Notes: a model not told the origin generated them from the letters alone. 64,000 bases of DNA from Gloeocapsopsis sp. IPPAS B-1203 (GCF_002749975.1 NZ_PEIG01000020.1:35072-99071); one strand, 5' to 3'. Numbered from the stretch's first letter, positions 17,638 to 24,955 are shown. Numbers and translations are program-made.

Positions 17638-17928
17638 ATGCATAACCCAGGTGAACGCTTAATTATCCTTCCAGGTGATATTGAATTTGAACAAACTCTT
17701 GCAACGCCACCTCCAGATTGGCGGCAGATAGCAAATAAAACTAATGGAAGCTACGCTTTTATTGCCGATGCTGAATCTGGGTTATTGCGTACTGTTGACG
17801 GTAGGGGATGTCAAGAATATTTGCTAGGGGGTGAATACATCCAAAGACTTGAATCTTTATATGAAGATGAAGACGATTATTTGGGTGAAGATTTAGAGGG
17901 AGTAGAAGAACTCTACATTGATTGGTAG
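17638..17928 (+). CDS. Small acidic hypothetical protein
   Basis: 96 residues from the ATG at 17638, five bases after the preceding stop. Begins MHNPGERLIILPGDIEFEQT and ends in a very acidic tail (YEDEDDYLGEDLEGVEELYI). Family not recognised. The acidic C-terminus after a small domain is typical of DNA-mimic or assembly-chaperone proteins, but nothing more specific can be said. Confidence 0.58.
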   Translation: MHNPGERLIILPGDIEFEQTLATPPPDWRQIANKTNGSYAFIADAESGLLRTVDGRGCQEYLLGGEYIQRLESLYEDEDDYLGEDLEGVEELYIDW

Positions 17929-17954
17929 TTTAGTTTAAATACGTTTGAGATTGA

Positions 17955-18398
17955 GTGAATTATTCTAATGTAAGTTTTTGGCAAAAAGTTTATGAGCAAA
18001 GCTTCGGAGATAGAACGCTACAGGCTTACTCTAAAACACATATTCCTTTGCCTAATTTCTCAATTAATTACAGATTTAATCACAAAACAATTGCTATTAA
18101 AACAACTTCTTTTAATGCAAAATCAACGTGGCGGCGTGGTGTTTATGTCTACCAAGTTTTAAGCGTTGGTAGTTTGCGATCTTTAGTAGGAAAAATTCAT
18201 TCAACTTTATTAGGGAAAACAAACCTACTTGTATTTGACGAAGATTCTTCTGATTATTATATAGAAATTTCAATTCCTAAATGGTTTTTAGATATTACTG
18301 TTGAGATTTGGGTACTAAAGGAATTTAGCCCAGAAAGTTTATTATTATCTACTCAATTAGGCTTACCTGAAAAAACTTTATTTTTAACACTTTTGTAA
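17955..18398 (+). CDS. Hypothetical protein of the virion-like block
   Basis: 147 residues, from a GTG at 17955 preceded by a weak GAG. Strand-rich with many aromatic residues (NFSINYRFNHKTIAIKTTSF, YYIEISIPKWFLDITVEIWV). No family recognised. It lies directly upstream of the tail-adaptor-like gene with a 3-bp gap. The beta-rich content and position fit a small particle-surface protein. Confidence 0.6.
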   Translation: MNYSNVSFWQKVYEQSFGDRTLQAYSKTHIPLPNFSINYRFNHKTIAIKTTSFNAKSTWRRGVYVYQVLSVGSLRSLVGKIHSTLLGKTNLLVFDEDSSDYYIEISIPKWFLDITVEIWVLKEFSPESLLLSTQLGLPEKTLFLTLL

Positions 18399-18401
18399 AG
18401 T

Positions 18402-18845
18402 ATGGCTAATATCAAGGCTATTGATGCAAATAGTGCATTAATTGAAGTTGCAGCAGATGGTGATGGATCTGCTGCAAATCCTTTTGTTACTTATCACAAG
18501 ATAATCGAATCTGCACTACCAGTTAACGCAGCTACAAATGAAGCTATTTATACAGTGCGAGACCGACTACCTATAGCTGCAGTTAATTCTAATGTTAATG
18601 CGATCGCGGCTGCAACTGCATCTATTCAATTACTCGCTAGCAATGCTAATCGATTAGGAGCTATTTTTTATAATTTCAGTACCAGTAAACTTTATCTCAA
18701 ATTGGGTATGAATGCTTCAACTACAAGCTTTACTGTACTACTGAATTCAGAAGATTATTATGAATTGCCTTTTAGGTACGTAGGCGTTATACACGGCATT
18801 TGGGAGCAACAAACAGGCAATCTTTTAGTTACGGAGCTTACTTAA
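18402..18845 (+). CDS. Small tail/fibre-associated-like phage protein
   Basis: 147 residues. The C-terminal half has a pattern I associate with small proteins next to tail genes in tailed phages: LLASNANRLGAIFYNFSTSK, LYLKLGMNASTTSFTVLLNS, YYELPFRYVGVIHGIWEQQT and a closing LLVTELT. The N-terminal part is an alanine/asparagine-rich region. This is the best evidence that the surrounding block is virus-related. Exact function is unknown. It is separated by 0-3 bp from both neighbours. Confidence 0.68.
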   Translation: MANIKAIDANSALIEVAADGDGSAANPFVTYHKIIESALPVNAATNEAIYTVRDRLPIAAVNSNVNAIAAATASIQLLASNANRLGAIFYNFSTSKLYLKLGMNASTTSFTVLLNSEDYYELPFRYVGVIHGIWEQQTGNLLVTELT

Positions 18846-19445
18846 ATGCCACTAGTGAAAGCACCAATTAGGGAATCTGGATCAAATTTTCTCAATTACG
18901 ATCAAAATACTGCACCTATTAATCCAGTTCGTGGTGCTATTTGGAAAGAACGCGATAGCAATAATGATTTAATTCAAGAGTGGTTTTGGAATGGTACTTA
19001 CTGGCTAAGTACAAAAGTCTATTTAGCTGAAAGTTCTTCCTTTACTTCAAGCGCAGCGTCTACACAATTGCCTCTTTTTTGTGATTTCAATAACGATATT
19101 TTTATTGAGAGTGTTTTTGTTTCTGGTAGAAATGCCGGAGCGGGTACTTCTCCAAGTATTACTAATTATAGGACTTTTATTTTTTACATTATCAATAATA
19201 ACGGGACAACTCCAGAGGTTACACGAGTTGATTCGAGAAATAACTCAAGTGTACAAACTCATTCAACAGTAGGATTAGCTAAAAAGAATGTAAATTATTA
19301 TATCAGTCGTCCTTTTGATTACGCAGCATATTCTGCAATAACACCTTTATCTGTTGGACTTGTTGTTACAGTTACCACTGCAGGAACACCACCAGCAATG
19401 AATTATATGACTTTCAGTGCAAACTATCGGATAGCAAGAAGATAA
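18846..19445 (+). CDS. Putative tail-fibre/receptor-binding-like protein
   Basis: 199 residues, starting directly after the previous stop. An N-terminal segment (NPVRGAIWKERDSNNDLIQE, then WFWNGTYWLSTK) is like the short tryptophan-rich modules in phage tail proteins. The rest is serine/threonine/asparagine-rich and strand-rich, ending in a basic tail. No specific family recognised. It is the last gene of the tight block, before a 96-bp gap and the lysis-like pair, the place where tail-fibre genes often lie. Confidence 0.62.
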   Translation: MPLVKAPIRESGSNFLNYDQNTAPINPVRGAIWKERDSNNDLIQEWFWNGTYWLSTKVYLAESSSFTSSAASTQLPLFCDFNNDIFIESVFVSGRNAGAGTSPSITNYRTFIFYIINNNGTTPEVTRVDSRNNSSVQTHSTVGLAKKNVNYYISRPFDYAAYSAITPLSVGLVVTVTTAGTPPAMNYMTFSANYRIARR

Positions 19446-19541
19446 AATAGAAATACTTCTTTTATTCATCATAATCACTGAGGGAATTTAAAAATATTTT
19501 GGGCACTATTTAGTTAATAAATTTAATTTTGTTTTTGATAA

Positions 19542-19820
19542 ATGAACGATCAAAAATTCTTATGTCCTGCGACTTGCCCTAATAGGATGACTCGATTAAG
19601 CAAAGGATATTGCTTTCTCTTTTCTATTTCAATTACTGCATTACTTGCTTGGCAATCAGTAGATCTTCAATACACAAAAGGTAATGGACTAGAACTCAAA
19701 ACTAGAGATGTGCCTTTAGCTTTATTACTCCCATCAATGCTTTTAATCGCAGGGGCATTAGGAATAAATACAGACCCAATTGCTCAAAAACTTGGCGCTG
19801 CACTTACTGATAAACGATAA
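19542..19820 (+). CDS. Holin-like small membrane protein
   Basis: 92 residues with two predicted membrane helices (about 23-43, GYCFLFSISITALLAWQSVD, and about 58-76, PLALLLPSMLLIAGALGI) and a short charged tail. A cysteine pair near the N-terminus (CPATC) is notable. Its TAA stop shares a base with the ATG of the L,D-transpeptidase-like gene, the arrangement expected for a holin-endolysin cassette. Holin function is inferred from size, topology and neighbour. Confidence 0.6.
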   Translation: MNDQKFLCPATCPNRMTRLSKGYCFLFSISITALLAWQSVDLQYTKGNGLELKTRDVPLALLLPSMLLIAGALGINTDPIAQKLGAALTDKR

Positions 19821-20320
19821 TGAATCCAACCATTGAATTTCACTTACCTTTACCTTTAGCTAGTACTAAAGCACTTGCTAAAGGTTTTTTATTGCTGAAA
19901 TCCGATTTCAGCAAAGCGGGTCTTAGATTGCAAGCTACAAGCGGTTGTTCTGGATTTCAACATTCTGGTTCCTGGAAATTTAAAGGCCGAGGGCCATTAC
20001 CTCCCAGTGCTGCAATTGAACCCATAACTTGGAGCGTATCGACTCAAAGATTGTGGCTCCCCCATGTGCGAGGTGTGGAGGGAAGCTTTTATGCGATCGC
20101 ACCATTTAGCGTACCTGTAGATGAGAAGGTATCTAGGGGCGATTTTGGCATTCACTTTGATGCAAATGTGCCTGGATCGGCGGGTTGTATCGTGATTCCT
20201 TTACAAGATCACTGGGATGTATTTAGGAAATGGGCTGCAGATCTTGCACATCAAAAAATACAACAAGTGCCTTTAAGCGTCACTTATACTTCTCCTTTAA
20301 TTTCAAAACAAGCTGTATAA
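19820..20320 (+). CDS. L,D-transpeptidase (YkuD)-fold-like protein, possible endolysin
   Basis: 166 residues. The segment GDFGIHFDANVPGSAGCIVI reproduces the YkuD active-site layout: histidine, a spacer, then S-x-GC with the catalytic cysteine, although the arginine that usually follows GC[IV] is missing (GCIVIP). Such enzymes act on the peptide stems of peptidoglycan by cysteine acyl transfer. No signal peptide is seen, so export would need the adjacent holin-like protein. The overlap TAATG with that gene supports a lysis cassette. An alternative is a cell-wall remodelling enzyme carried on virions. Confidence 0.65.
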   Translation: MNPTIEFHLPLPLASTKALAKGFLLLKSDFSKAGLRLQATSGCSGFQHSGSWKFKGRGPLPPSAAIEPITWSVSTQRLWLPHVRGVEGSFYAIAPFSVPVDEKVSRGDFGIHFDANVPGSAGCIVIPLQDHWDVFRKWAADLAHQKIQQVPLSVTYTSPLISKQAV

Positions 20321-20364
20321 AAACAAGATTTTAAAGTTTAACTTCAAAATATAAGTATTACCAC

Positions 20365-20398
20365 GGATGATTTTTCTCGGGGGGGGGTAAAATCATCC
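20365..20398. terminator. Perfect 10-bp hairpin with a G9 loop
   Basis: GGATGATTTT (20365-20374) pairs perfectly with AAAATCATCC (20389-20398). The loop is TCTC plus nine G and a T. It lies after the lysis-like pair and just before the ribosome-binding site of the next gene, followed by TTGTTTAGTTTT. It could terminate late transcription or serve as a symmetrical binding site. The homopolymeric G run is also a slippage-prone site. Confidence 0.65.
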
Positions 20399-20419
20399 TT
20401 GTTTAGTTTTGGAGCCGAA

Positions 20420-20710
20420 ATGCCAATAATTTACTGGCAAGATCTTCCAGGTAATAAATACTTAAAAAAATTGGAACCAGCAATGCTTAATTGCAGCGAA
20501 TGCACTCGCAGGCAAATCATTCGCCCAATTGGTAAGAAGCGATTTGAAGATAGACAGACTGTTTATGTTACCTACGATCGCTCGTATGTAGTTAGCAAAA
20601 TAGCTATTGAGATACTGCAATCGTTAGAGATTAAATCATTGACTGAATTATTGAAATTAATGATTGCAGTTTGGCGTGAATATGAACGGGGAAAGAGTAA
20701 AGCAAGTTAG
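20420..20710 (+). CDS. Small hypothetical protein of the replication side
   Basis: 96 residues from the ATG at 20420, with GGAG at 20411-20414 as ribosome-binding site; an upstream in-frame start at 20399 lacks one. Contains CSEC in LNCSECTRRQIIRPIGKKRF and a helical C-terminal part (SLTELLKLMIAVWREYERGK). No family recognised. It starts a second plus-strand group, behind the poly-G hairpin, leading to the primase-helicase. Confidence 0.6.
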   Translation: MPIIYWQDLPGNKYLKKLEPAMLNCSECTRRQIIRPIGKKRFEDRQTVYVTYDRSYVVSKIAIEILQSLEIKSLTELLKLMIAVWREYERGKSKAS

Positions 20711-20712
20711 CT

Positions 20713-21006
20713 ATGGATTTTACACAATTGGATCTTGAGCATAAGAAAAGATTACTTATGCAATCGATGTGCTTGAGCAGTGCTATTCAAAACTTGGCAA
20801 ATTCTACAGGAATAGAATGTGATGTGATAGTTTCGGGAATTTGGCTAGAAACAATTGCCAAGTTTCAAAAGTTAAACGAGGCTCAAATTCAAGATTTGAT
20901 TGCACATATTGAGACTCAAAGCAGTTTTGCACAAACTTTATCGACTCCTGTAGTGGTGACAGGACAAATATTTGATCCAGAGGAACTTCAAGACTATGGA
21001 AATTAA
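20713..21006 (+). CDS. Small helical hypothetical protein
   Basis: 97 residues starting MDFTQLDLEHKKRLLMQSMC, largely helical, no family recognised. It follows the previous gene by 2 bp and its end overlaps the next gene start by 11 bp, so it is part of the same translated unit feeding into the replication gene. Confidence 0.58.
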   Translation: MDFTQLDLEHKKRLLMQSMCLSSAIQNLANSTGIECDVIVSGIWLETIAKFQKLNEAQIQDLIAHIETQSSFAQTLSTPVVVTGQIFDPEELQDYGN

Positions 21007-21397
21007 AACAGTTTACTATTCAACAGTAGTTAATTTAGGTAACTACAACAATGAGAAAATCGGATTTAAAGCTGATGTAAGTGAAGGAGAGACAGTAGAG
21101 CAGGTTATTGAAGCACTAAGAAATAAAATTAAAAAGTGCGGACATCCTAATCTAGAAAAGCTTTATAAGGAACTGCGCGATCGCACATGGGACCTAGAAC
21201 AATTAAATAACAAGATTGAGAAAGCCACTAATCAATGGAATTCAACAGCCGAATTCTTAAGAACACAGGGCATAAAACCAGATCTTGTAGATCTGCCTGT
21301 ATTTACGCGTTTATTGCCTGAAGCTAAATCAGAAACGATTGTCACTGGTGATGATGTTGAATTTGTTGATGAAGACAATGATGAGGCTGAATTTTAG
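20996..21397 (+). CDS. Small hypothetical protein with coiled-coil-like helix
   Basis: 133 residues from the ATG at 20996, overlapping the previous stop. The N-terminal half begins MEIKTVYYSTVVNLGNYNNE and is strand-rich, resembling small proteins that sit beside primase or single-strand-binding genes in cyanobacterial mobile elements. A helical segment (LRDRTWDLEQLNNKIEKATN) and a strongly acidic C-terminus (DDVEFVDEDNDEAEF) follow; acidic tails are typical of single-strand DNA-binding proteins. No named family recognised. It lies 20 bp upstream of the primase-helicase. Confidence 0.58.
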   Translation: MEIKTVYYSTVVNLGNYNNEKIGFKADVSEGETVEQVIEALRNKIKKCGHPNLEKLYKELRDRTWDLEQLNNKIEKATNQWNSTAEFLRTQGIKPDLVDLPVFTRLLPEAKSETIVTGDDVEFVDEDNDEAEF

Positions 21398-21417
21398 CTT
21401 GTTTGTAAGGATTCTAC

Positions 21418-23964
21418 ATGGCTTTCGATATTCGAGATTTCATTGATTCAAAAGGACGCGATCGCGGCAATATTCACATAGCGTGTCCTAACTGTCAGGA
21501 TGCATCTACAAAAAATCCTGCACTCAGTATCAATCTAGAAACTGGAGCGTATCACTGCTTTAAATGTGAAGGTGAAAAAAATGGCGAAATAAAATTGGCA
21601 CTGGGATATTCAAAGGATAAGATAGTGCCAACTGGGTACAGTAAAGTCTCCGAGGTTACAGTAACGCCAACTGATGTTCTCTCCTATCACACAAAGCTGA
21701 TTAATGAATCCCGATTAGGTAAGCAATGGTTACTTGATCGGGGTTTTTCTTTGGAGATGATCGAATACTTCAAGCTTGGCATCAGGCGGATCAAGCGCTT
21801 ATATCAATTGTGGTATGCCATTATTATTCCAATACCCGCCGATCAACTGGGTACGCGATACTTTCAAAAATTAAGGATTCAGCCGTGGGCCAACGATGAC
21901 GATCGCCCTAGTGGATTAAAGGCGTGGGACCAAAAGGGTATTAGCGCTATGGTGTGGCTGACCTATAACCCTCCAGATGCAACGGAGACTTATTTATGTG
22001 AGGGAGAATGGGATGCAATGATGCTTGGATGGTTAGCACGGCAAGCTAACGCCAAAATTGCGATCGCCACTTTTACTTGTGGCTGTGATACTGTCCCTCC
22101 TCAATCTGAGCTTGATAAATTACCAGGACAGGTGACAATCTTTTACGACCGTAACGATAAACCGAATAGTAAGACGGGGGAGCTACCAGGTGAAAAGGGA
22201 GCGCTCAAGGTTGCAGGGCAATTACAAAATCGCGGGTTTGTTGCAGCTGTGCCGTGCAATTCGTATTACGAAGATCGTCAAGGATGGGATGTATCGGATG
22301 CAATTAACGCCGGATTTAAATTTGATGATTTTGTGGCGGCGGGGAAAATAGCAACGCAACCTACACTCCTACCGAAAGAAAACCCGTTACGCGATCGCTT
22401 AGTTTCTAATGCCGAATTAATGGCACGCGCTCCAGATTATATTGACTGGTTAGTACCGGATATGCTACCGGCGAATGAGTTGTTTGTACTGGCTGCAAGT
22501 CCACGGGCTGGGAAATCGCTAATGGCGATGCTACTTGCAAAGTGTATTGCAACGGGTGAAAACTTCTTAGGGCGTGTCGTTACTCAAGGTGCTGTACTTT
22601 ATGTAAACCTTGAGGATTCTGAAGCGAAGATCAAGCAGCGTGAACTTGCGCAAGAGTGGAGTACAGATGTACCTATTTACTGGCTCGATCGCTTTAAATT
22701 ATCTGAAACTGCTCATTTAAGAGAATTGGCTGAAGAGTTAGATGTCAGGCTGATCATCTTGGATACTTTAAGTCGTATCCGTGATGATGGTAGCCAGGAG
22801 ACATCAGCAGAGATATCGCGGTATCTGGAACCATTGCAGGATATGGCGATGCAATTACGGCTATCGGTGTTGCTAGTTCATCACACTACTAAAATCACGA
22901 TTGAGAACGCAGGTAGTACGAATGTATTCGACACCATTCGCGGGAGTAGTGCAATTCGTGGTGTGTGTCGTGGATCTTGGGTGCTGGCTGCTAGCGATCG
23001 CACTTATCGATTGTGTGTAGAGCATGGTTTTGGCGAGAAGCAAGATTTAGAGGTATTGCTTGACGGGGAAACTTTGACATGGAAAGCAGTAAGACCTTGG
23101 AATCCTAAATCAAGTAGCACGCAAGTAGAACAGATTTTGGAGTATCTCAAAAAGGCTAAGAAAGCCACAATCCCTGAGGTTGCTAGCGTGCTTAATTTGA
23201 ATCCTAATTATGTAACTACTGCTTTGTGGCGGTTGCAGATGGAAAAGCAGGTTTACAAAATTCCAGGTAAGAAATATTACCCTGCTACGTACTACTATGC
23301 AATGTCAACAAGCAGCCTTAATGACCTATCAATTACCTATCAAAAAAATGGCTTGATAGGTAATGAAAAACCCTGTGCTGAGGGAGATACAGCCAATAAT
23401 CGCCATAACCTATCAAGCGGTGATACTTTTGACGGTACAAAGTACAAAAAAAATCCTGATGATACACAAAATGCAAGTGATACTGAGATATTTGATCAAC
23501 TTTCTTCAATAGCTGAAAAGCTTACCAATGAAGCTATTGAAGCTAAAATGAATACTCAATCAATAGATAAATTTCTCAGTATTGATTCCAGCAAGAGTAG
23601 CAATCTTGCTGTACCTGCTGAAGAAAAAGGTATCAGTTTAGAAGGGGGCAGTGATCACTTGATACCCAAAACTGATACCTTTTTGCTTGATGACAATAGA
23701 GAAACTAATGAGAATTTAGGAAATTCTATTGCAACTATTGATGGTAAGACTGAACACATACCACGCAGGAAAACACGCAAGTTGCAAGTAGGCGATCGCT
23801 GCAAGTGGATAGGCTTACCTGGAGCTATGGCAGTTGTTTGCAAAGGTAGGACGCTAGAAGTATTGGAGTTGAGGTATCAAGGCTTAGAAGCACGCATTAA
23901 AGCGCCTAATTGGGCGTGTGACTACTGGGTAGCTAGCAGTGATTTAAGGCAAGTTAAGCAATGA
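21418..23964 (+). CDS. Primase-helicase fusion (zinc finger, Toprim, RecA-fold ATPase)
   Basis: 848 residues with clear modules. A CHC2-like zinc finger has C23, C26, C47 and C50. A Toprim-type domain has E195 in YLCEGEWDAMM. A RepA/DnaB-like ATPase has the Walker A loop AASPRAGKSLMA near residues 357-368 and a Walker B strand LIILDTLSRI near 443, followed by LLVHHTTK. A winged-helix-like segment follows (about 565-625), then a poorly conserved linker, and a small basic C-terminal beta domain (about 785-848). It should prime and unwind DNA to replicate the excised element. Iteron-like ACCTATCAA words lie in the linker-coding DNA. It is the hallmark replication gene of the element. Confidence 0.9.
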   Translation: MAFDIRDFIDSKGRDRGNIHIACPNCQDASTKNPALSINLETGAYHCFKCEGEKNGEIKLALGYSKDKIVPTGYSKVSEVTVTPTDVLSYHTKLINESRLGKQWLLDRGFSLEMIEYFKLGIRRIKRLYQLWYAIIIPIPADQLGTRYFQKLRIQPWANDDDRPSGLKAWDQKGISAMVWLTYNPPDATETYLCEGEWDAMMLGWLARQANAKIAIATFTCGCDTVPPQSELDKLPGQVTIFYDRNDKPNSKTGELPGEKGALKVAGQLQNRGFVAAVPCNSYYEDRQGWDVSDAINAGFKFDDFVAAGKIATQPTLLPKENPLRDRLVSNAELMARAPDYIDWLVPDMLPANELFVLAASPRAGKSLMAMLLAKCIATGENFLGRVVTQGAVLYVNLEDSEAKIKQRELAQEWSTDVPIYWLDRFKLSETAHLRELAEELDVRLIILDTLSRIRDDGSQETSAEISRYLEPLQDMAMQLRLSVLLVHHTTKITIENAGSTNVFDTIRGSSAIRGVCRGSWVLAASDRTYRLCVEHGFGEKQDLEVLLDGETLTWKAVRPWNPKSSSTQVEQILEYLKKAKKATIPEVASVLNLNPNYVTTALWRLQMEKQVYKIPGKKYYPATYYYAMSTSSLNDLSITYQKNGLIGNEKPCAEGDTANNRHNLSSGDTFDGTKYKKNPDDTQNASDTEIFDQLSSIAEKLTNEAIEAKMNTQSIDKFLSIDSSKSSNLAVPAEEKGISLEGGSDHLIPKTDTFLLDDNRETNENLGNSIATIDGKTEHIPRRKTRKLQVGDRCKWIGLPGAMAVVCKGRTLEVLELRYQGLEARIKAPNWACDYWVASSDLRQVKQ
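23324..23416. repeat. Iteron-like ACCTATCAA repeats inside the primase-helicase gene
   Basis: ACCTATCAA occurs at 23324-23332, 23335-23343 and 23408-23416, and its complement TTGATAGGT at 23353-23361. They fall in the DNA encoding the low-conservation linker after the winged-helix segment. The same nonamer recurs four times downstream (24190-24279). Such clustering suggests a DNA-level signal rather than coding chance. Confidence 0.65.
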
Positions 23965-24170
23965 GATCAAAGCAAGAAAAACATACCAACTATTTGCTTG
24001 TTTTAGCAGTAGCAGACGCTTACGAGATCGCGATCGACGCTTGTAAAAACGACAGAGAGAATTTAGAGAAGCTTTTAAGATTGCGAATTAAAGCAGATTC
24101 CGCAATTGAAGCAAGGCTTGAGTATCTAAAAAAAAAATGTGCTTATTGCAAAAATGATACTTTTTTGTGA
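23961..24170 (+). CDS. Small hypothetical protein
   Basis: 69 residues, starting 4 bp before the end of the primase-helicase gene (ATGA overlap). Helical, basic N-terminus (MRSKQEKHTNYLLVLAVADA) and a C-terminal CAYCKN motif preceded by a lysine run. Family not recognised. The overlap argues for real translation, coupled to replication. Confidence 0.55.
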   Translation: MRSKQEKHTNYLLVLAVADAYEIAIDACKNDRENLEKLLRLRIKADSAIEARLEYLKKKCAYCKNDTFL

Positions 24171-24189
24171 GAATAGCCTACCGCGTATA

Positions 24190-24279
24190 TTGATAGGTGA
24201 TATGTAATCATGCTCTAATCTTTACACTGTAAGGTTTCTAGTTACCTATCAAATTACCTATCAAATCAGATTGATAGGT
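24190..24279. repeat. Iteron-like repeats in the non-coding right end
   Basis: TTGATAGGT at 24190-24198, ACCTATCAA at 24244-24252 and 24256-24264, and TTGATAGGT at 24271-24279; the last pair forms an inverted repeat. Together with the four copies in the primase-helicase gene this makes eight copies within one kilobase. The surrounding DNA is non-coding and AT-rich. Candidate origin of replication or operator array. Confidence 0.7.
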
Positions 24280-24282
24280 AAT

Positions 24283-24325
24283 AAGGTATCAGAATTAGGG
24301 GTTTACAGCCTAATTCTGATACCTT
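24283..24325. other. Perfect 16-bp inverted repeat in the candidate origin region
   Basis: AAGGTATCAGAATTAG (24283-24298), an 11-base loop, and CTAATTCTGATACCTT (24310-24325) are exact complements. A second hairpin follows directly: TCTCTCAA (24327-24334), 13-base loop, TTGAGAGA (24348-24355). There is no T tract typical of a terminator after the first stem. Two adjacent hairpins beside iterons suit a replication origin or primase-recognition structure; termination of the preceding operon is the alternative. Confidence 0.65.
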
Positions 24326-24355
24326 CTCTCTCAATAAGTATTGCTTGTTGAGAGA

Positions 24356-24592
24356 ATGATACCCGTGCTTATTGGCTAAAGTATCAGCCTTGTTGCAAGT
24401 AGAATATTGGTCTATGCATATTCAGGGTAATAAATATATATATTGTAATAAAAATTAATAAAGTATGTCATAGAGGGTATATCTAAGTACCGCTTGTATA
24501 TAATCCGTATATTCTACTTTTACGATTTTTAGCACTCGCATTGATATTTAGTAAGCATGGCAAGCAAAGCGATTCAACACGCATCTAGCTAC
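24356..24592. other. AT-rich non-coding right end of the element
   Basis: About 240 bases with no plausible gene. Contains ATAAATATATATATTGTAAT near 24430 and other AT-only runs that could melt easily, plus another GTATCAG word near 24379. Fits the DNA-unwinding part of an origin or an attachment-site flank. Nothing else recognised. Confidence 0.4.
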
Positions 24593-24636
24593 AAACTTGT
24601 ATAAAAATTGTATAAATAAATTGTATAAAGCTTGAA
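24593..24636 (+). other. Integrase arm-type sites, right end
   Basis: Three tandem variants, AAACTTGTATA, AAAATTGTATA and AAATTGTATA, followed by AAGCTT, repeat the AAACTTGTATA words beside the integrase at 9281-9305 in the same orientation. They lie 30-70 bp inside attR, as arm sites usually do. Confidence 0.6.
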
Positions 24637-24660
24637 ATGTCTATAGATAGGCAATCTCGC

Positions 24661-24709
24661 ACTCGGCTTTTAACCGATTAGTTCCGGGTTCGAATCCCGG
24701 GCGACCCAT
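24661..24709 (+). other. attR: displaced 3' part of tRNA-Lys
   Basis: Carries the anticodon arm, variable region, T arm and acceptor 3' strand of tRNA-Lys but no 5' half, so it is not a functional tRNA. Its T stem reads CCGGG...CCCGG, the form usual for cyanobacterial and plastid tRNA-Lys, whereas the intact gene has GCGGG...CCCGC. This fits the original host end having been displaced here when the element entered. Confidence 0.9.
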
Positions 24710-24955
24710 ATCAAATTTTTAATGACAAAGAGTAAGAGAACAGCTTAATCAACCGCGATGCACTAATTGCTGGATTATATTGAGTTAGCCTCATCCGTTC
24801 TTCACAATTTATAGCTCCGCACAGCGGTAAACACGAATTAAAAAGTATTCTCTGAATATAATTGCTTATAAGTTGAAAATTATCTTAAGATTAGCGTAAG
24901 AATTACGCTTGTTTTAAGACGACTAGCTGACTATCAAAATTTAGGAGGACTATCT

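Larger units (their letters stand above)
9117..24709. mobile_element. tRNA-Lys-integrated element (prophage-like or phage satellite-like), 15.6 kb
   Basis: Bounded by the tRNA-Lys gene and a 49-bp near-direct repeat of its 3' part. Inside, in order: tyrosine recombinase next to the tRNA, two small minus-strand genes, a long plus-strand block of mostly unrecognised genes (11300-19445), a holin-like/L,D-transpeptidase-like pair, small genes, a primase-helicase, and a non-coding iteron/hairpin region. The block is visibly more AT-rich and uses more AGA codons than its flanks. I recognise no terminase, portal, major capsid or packaging ATPase, so it may be a satellite, a decayed prophage, or a virus type with unfamiliar structural genes. 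It has no recognisable cargo for host metabolism. Confidence 0.88.

Noticed and set aside
24661..24709. Second tRNA-Lys gene
   Set aside because: Only the 3' part from the anticodon arm is present; no acceptor 5' strand or D arm precedes it. It is the att repeat.
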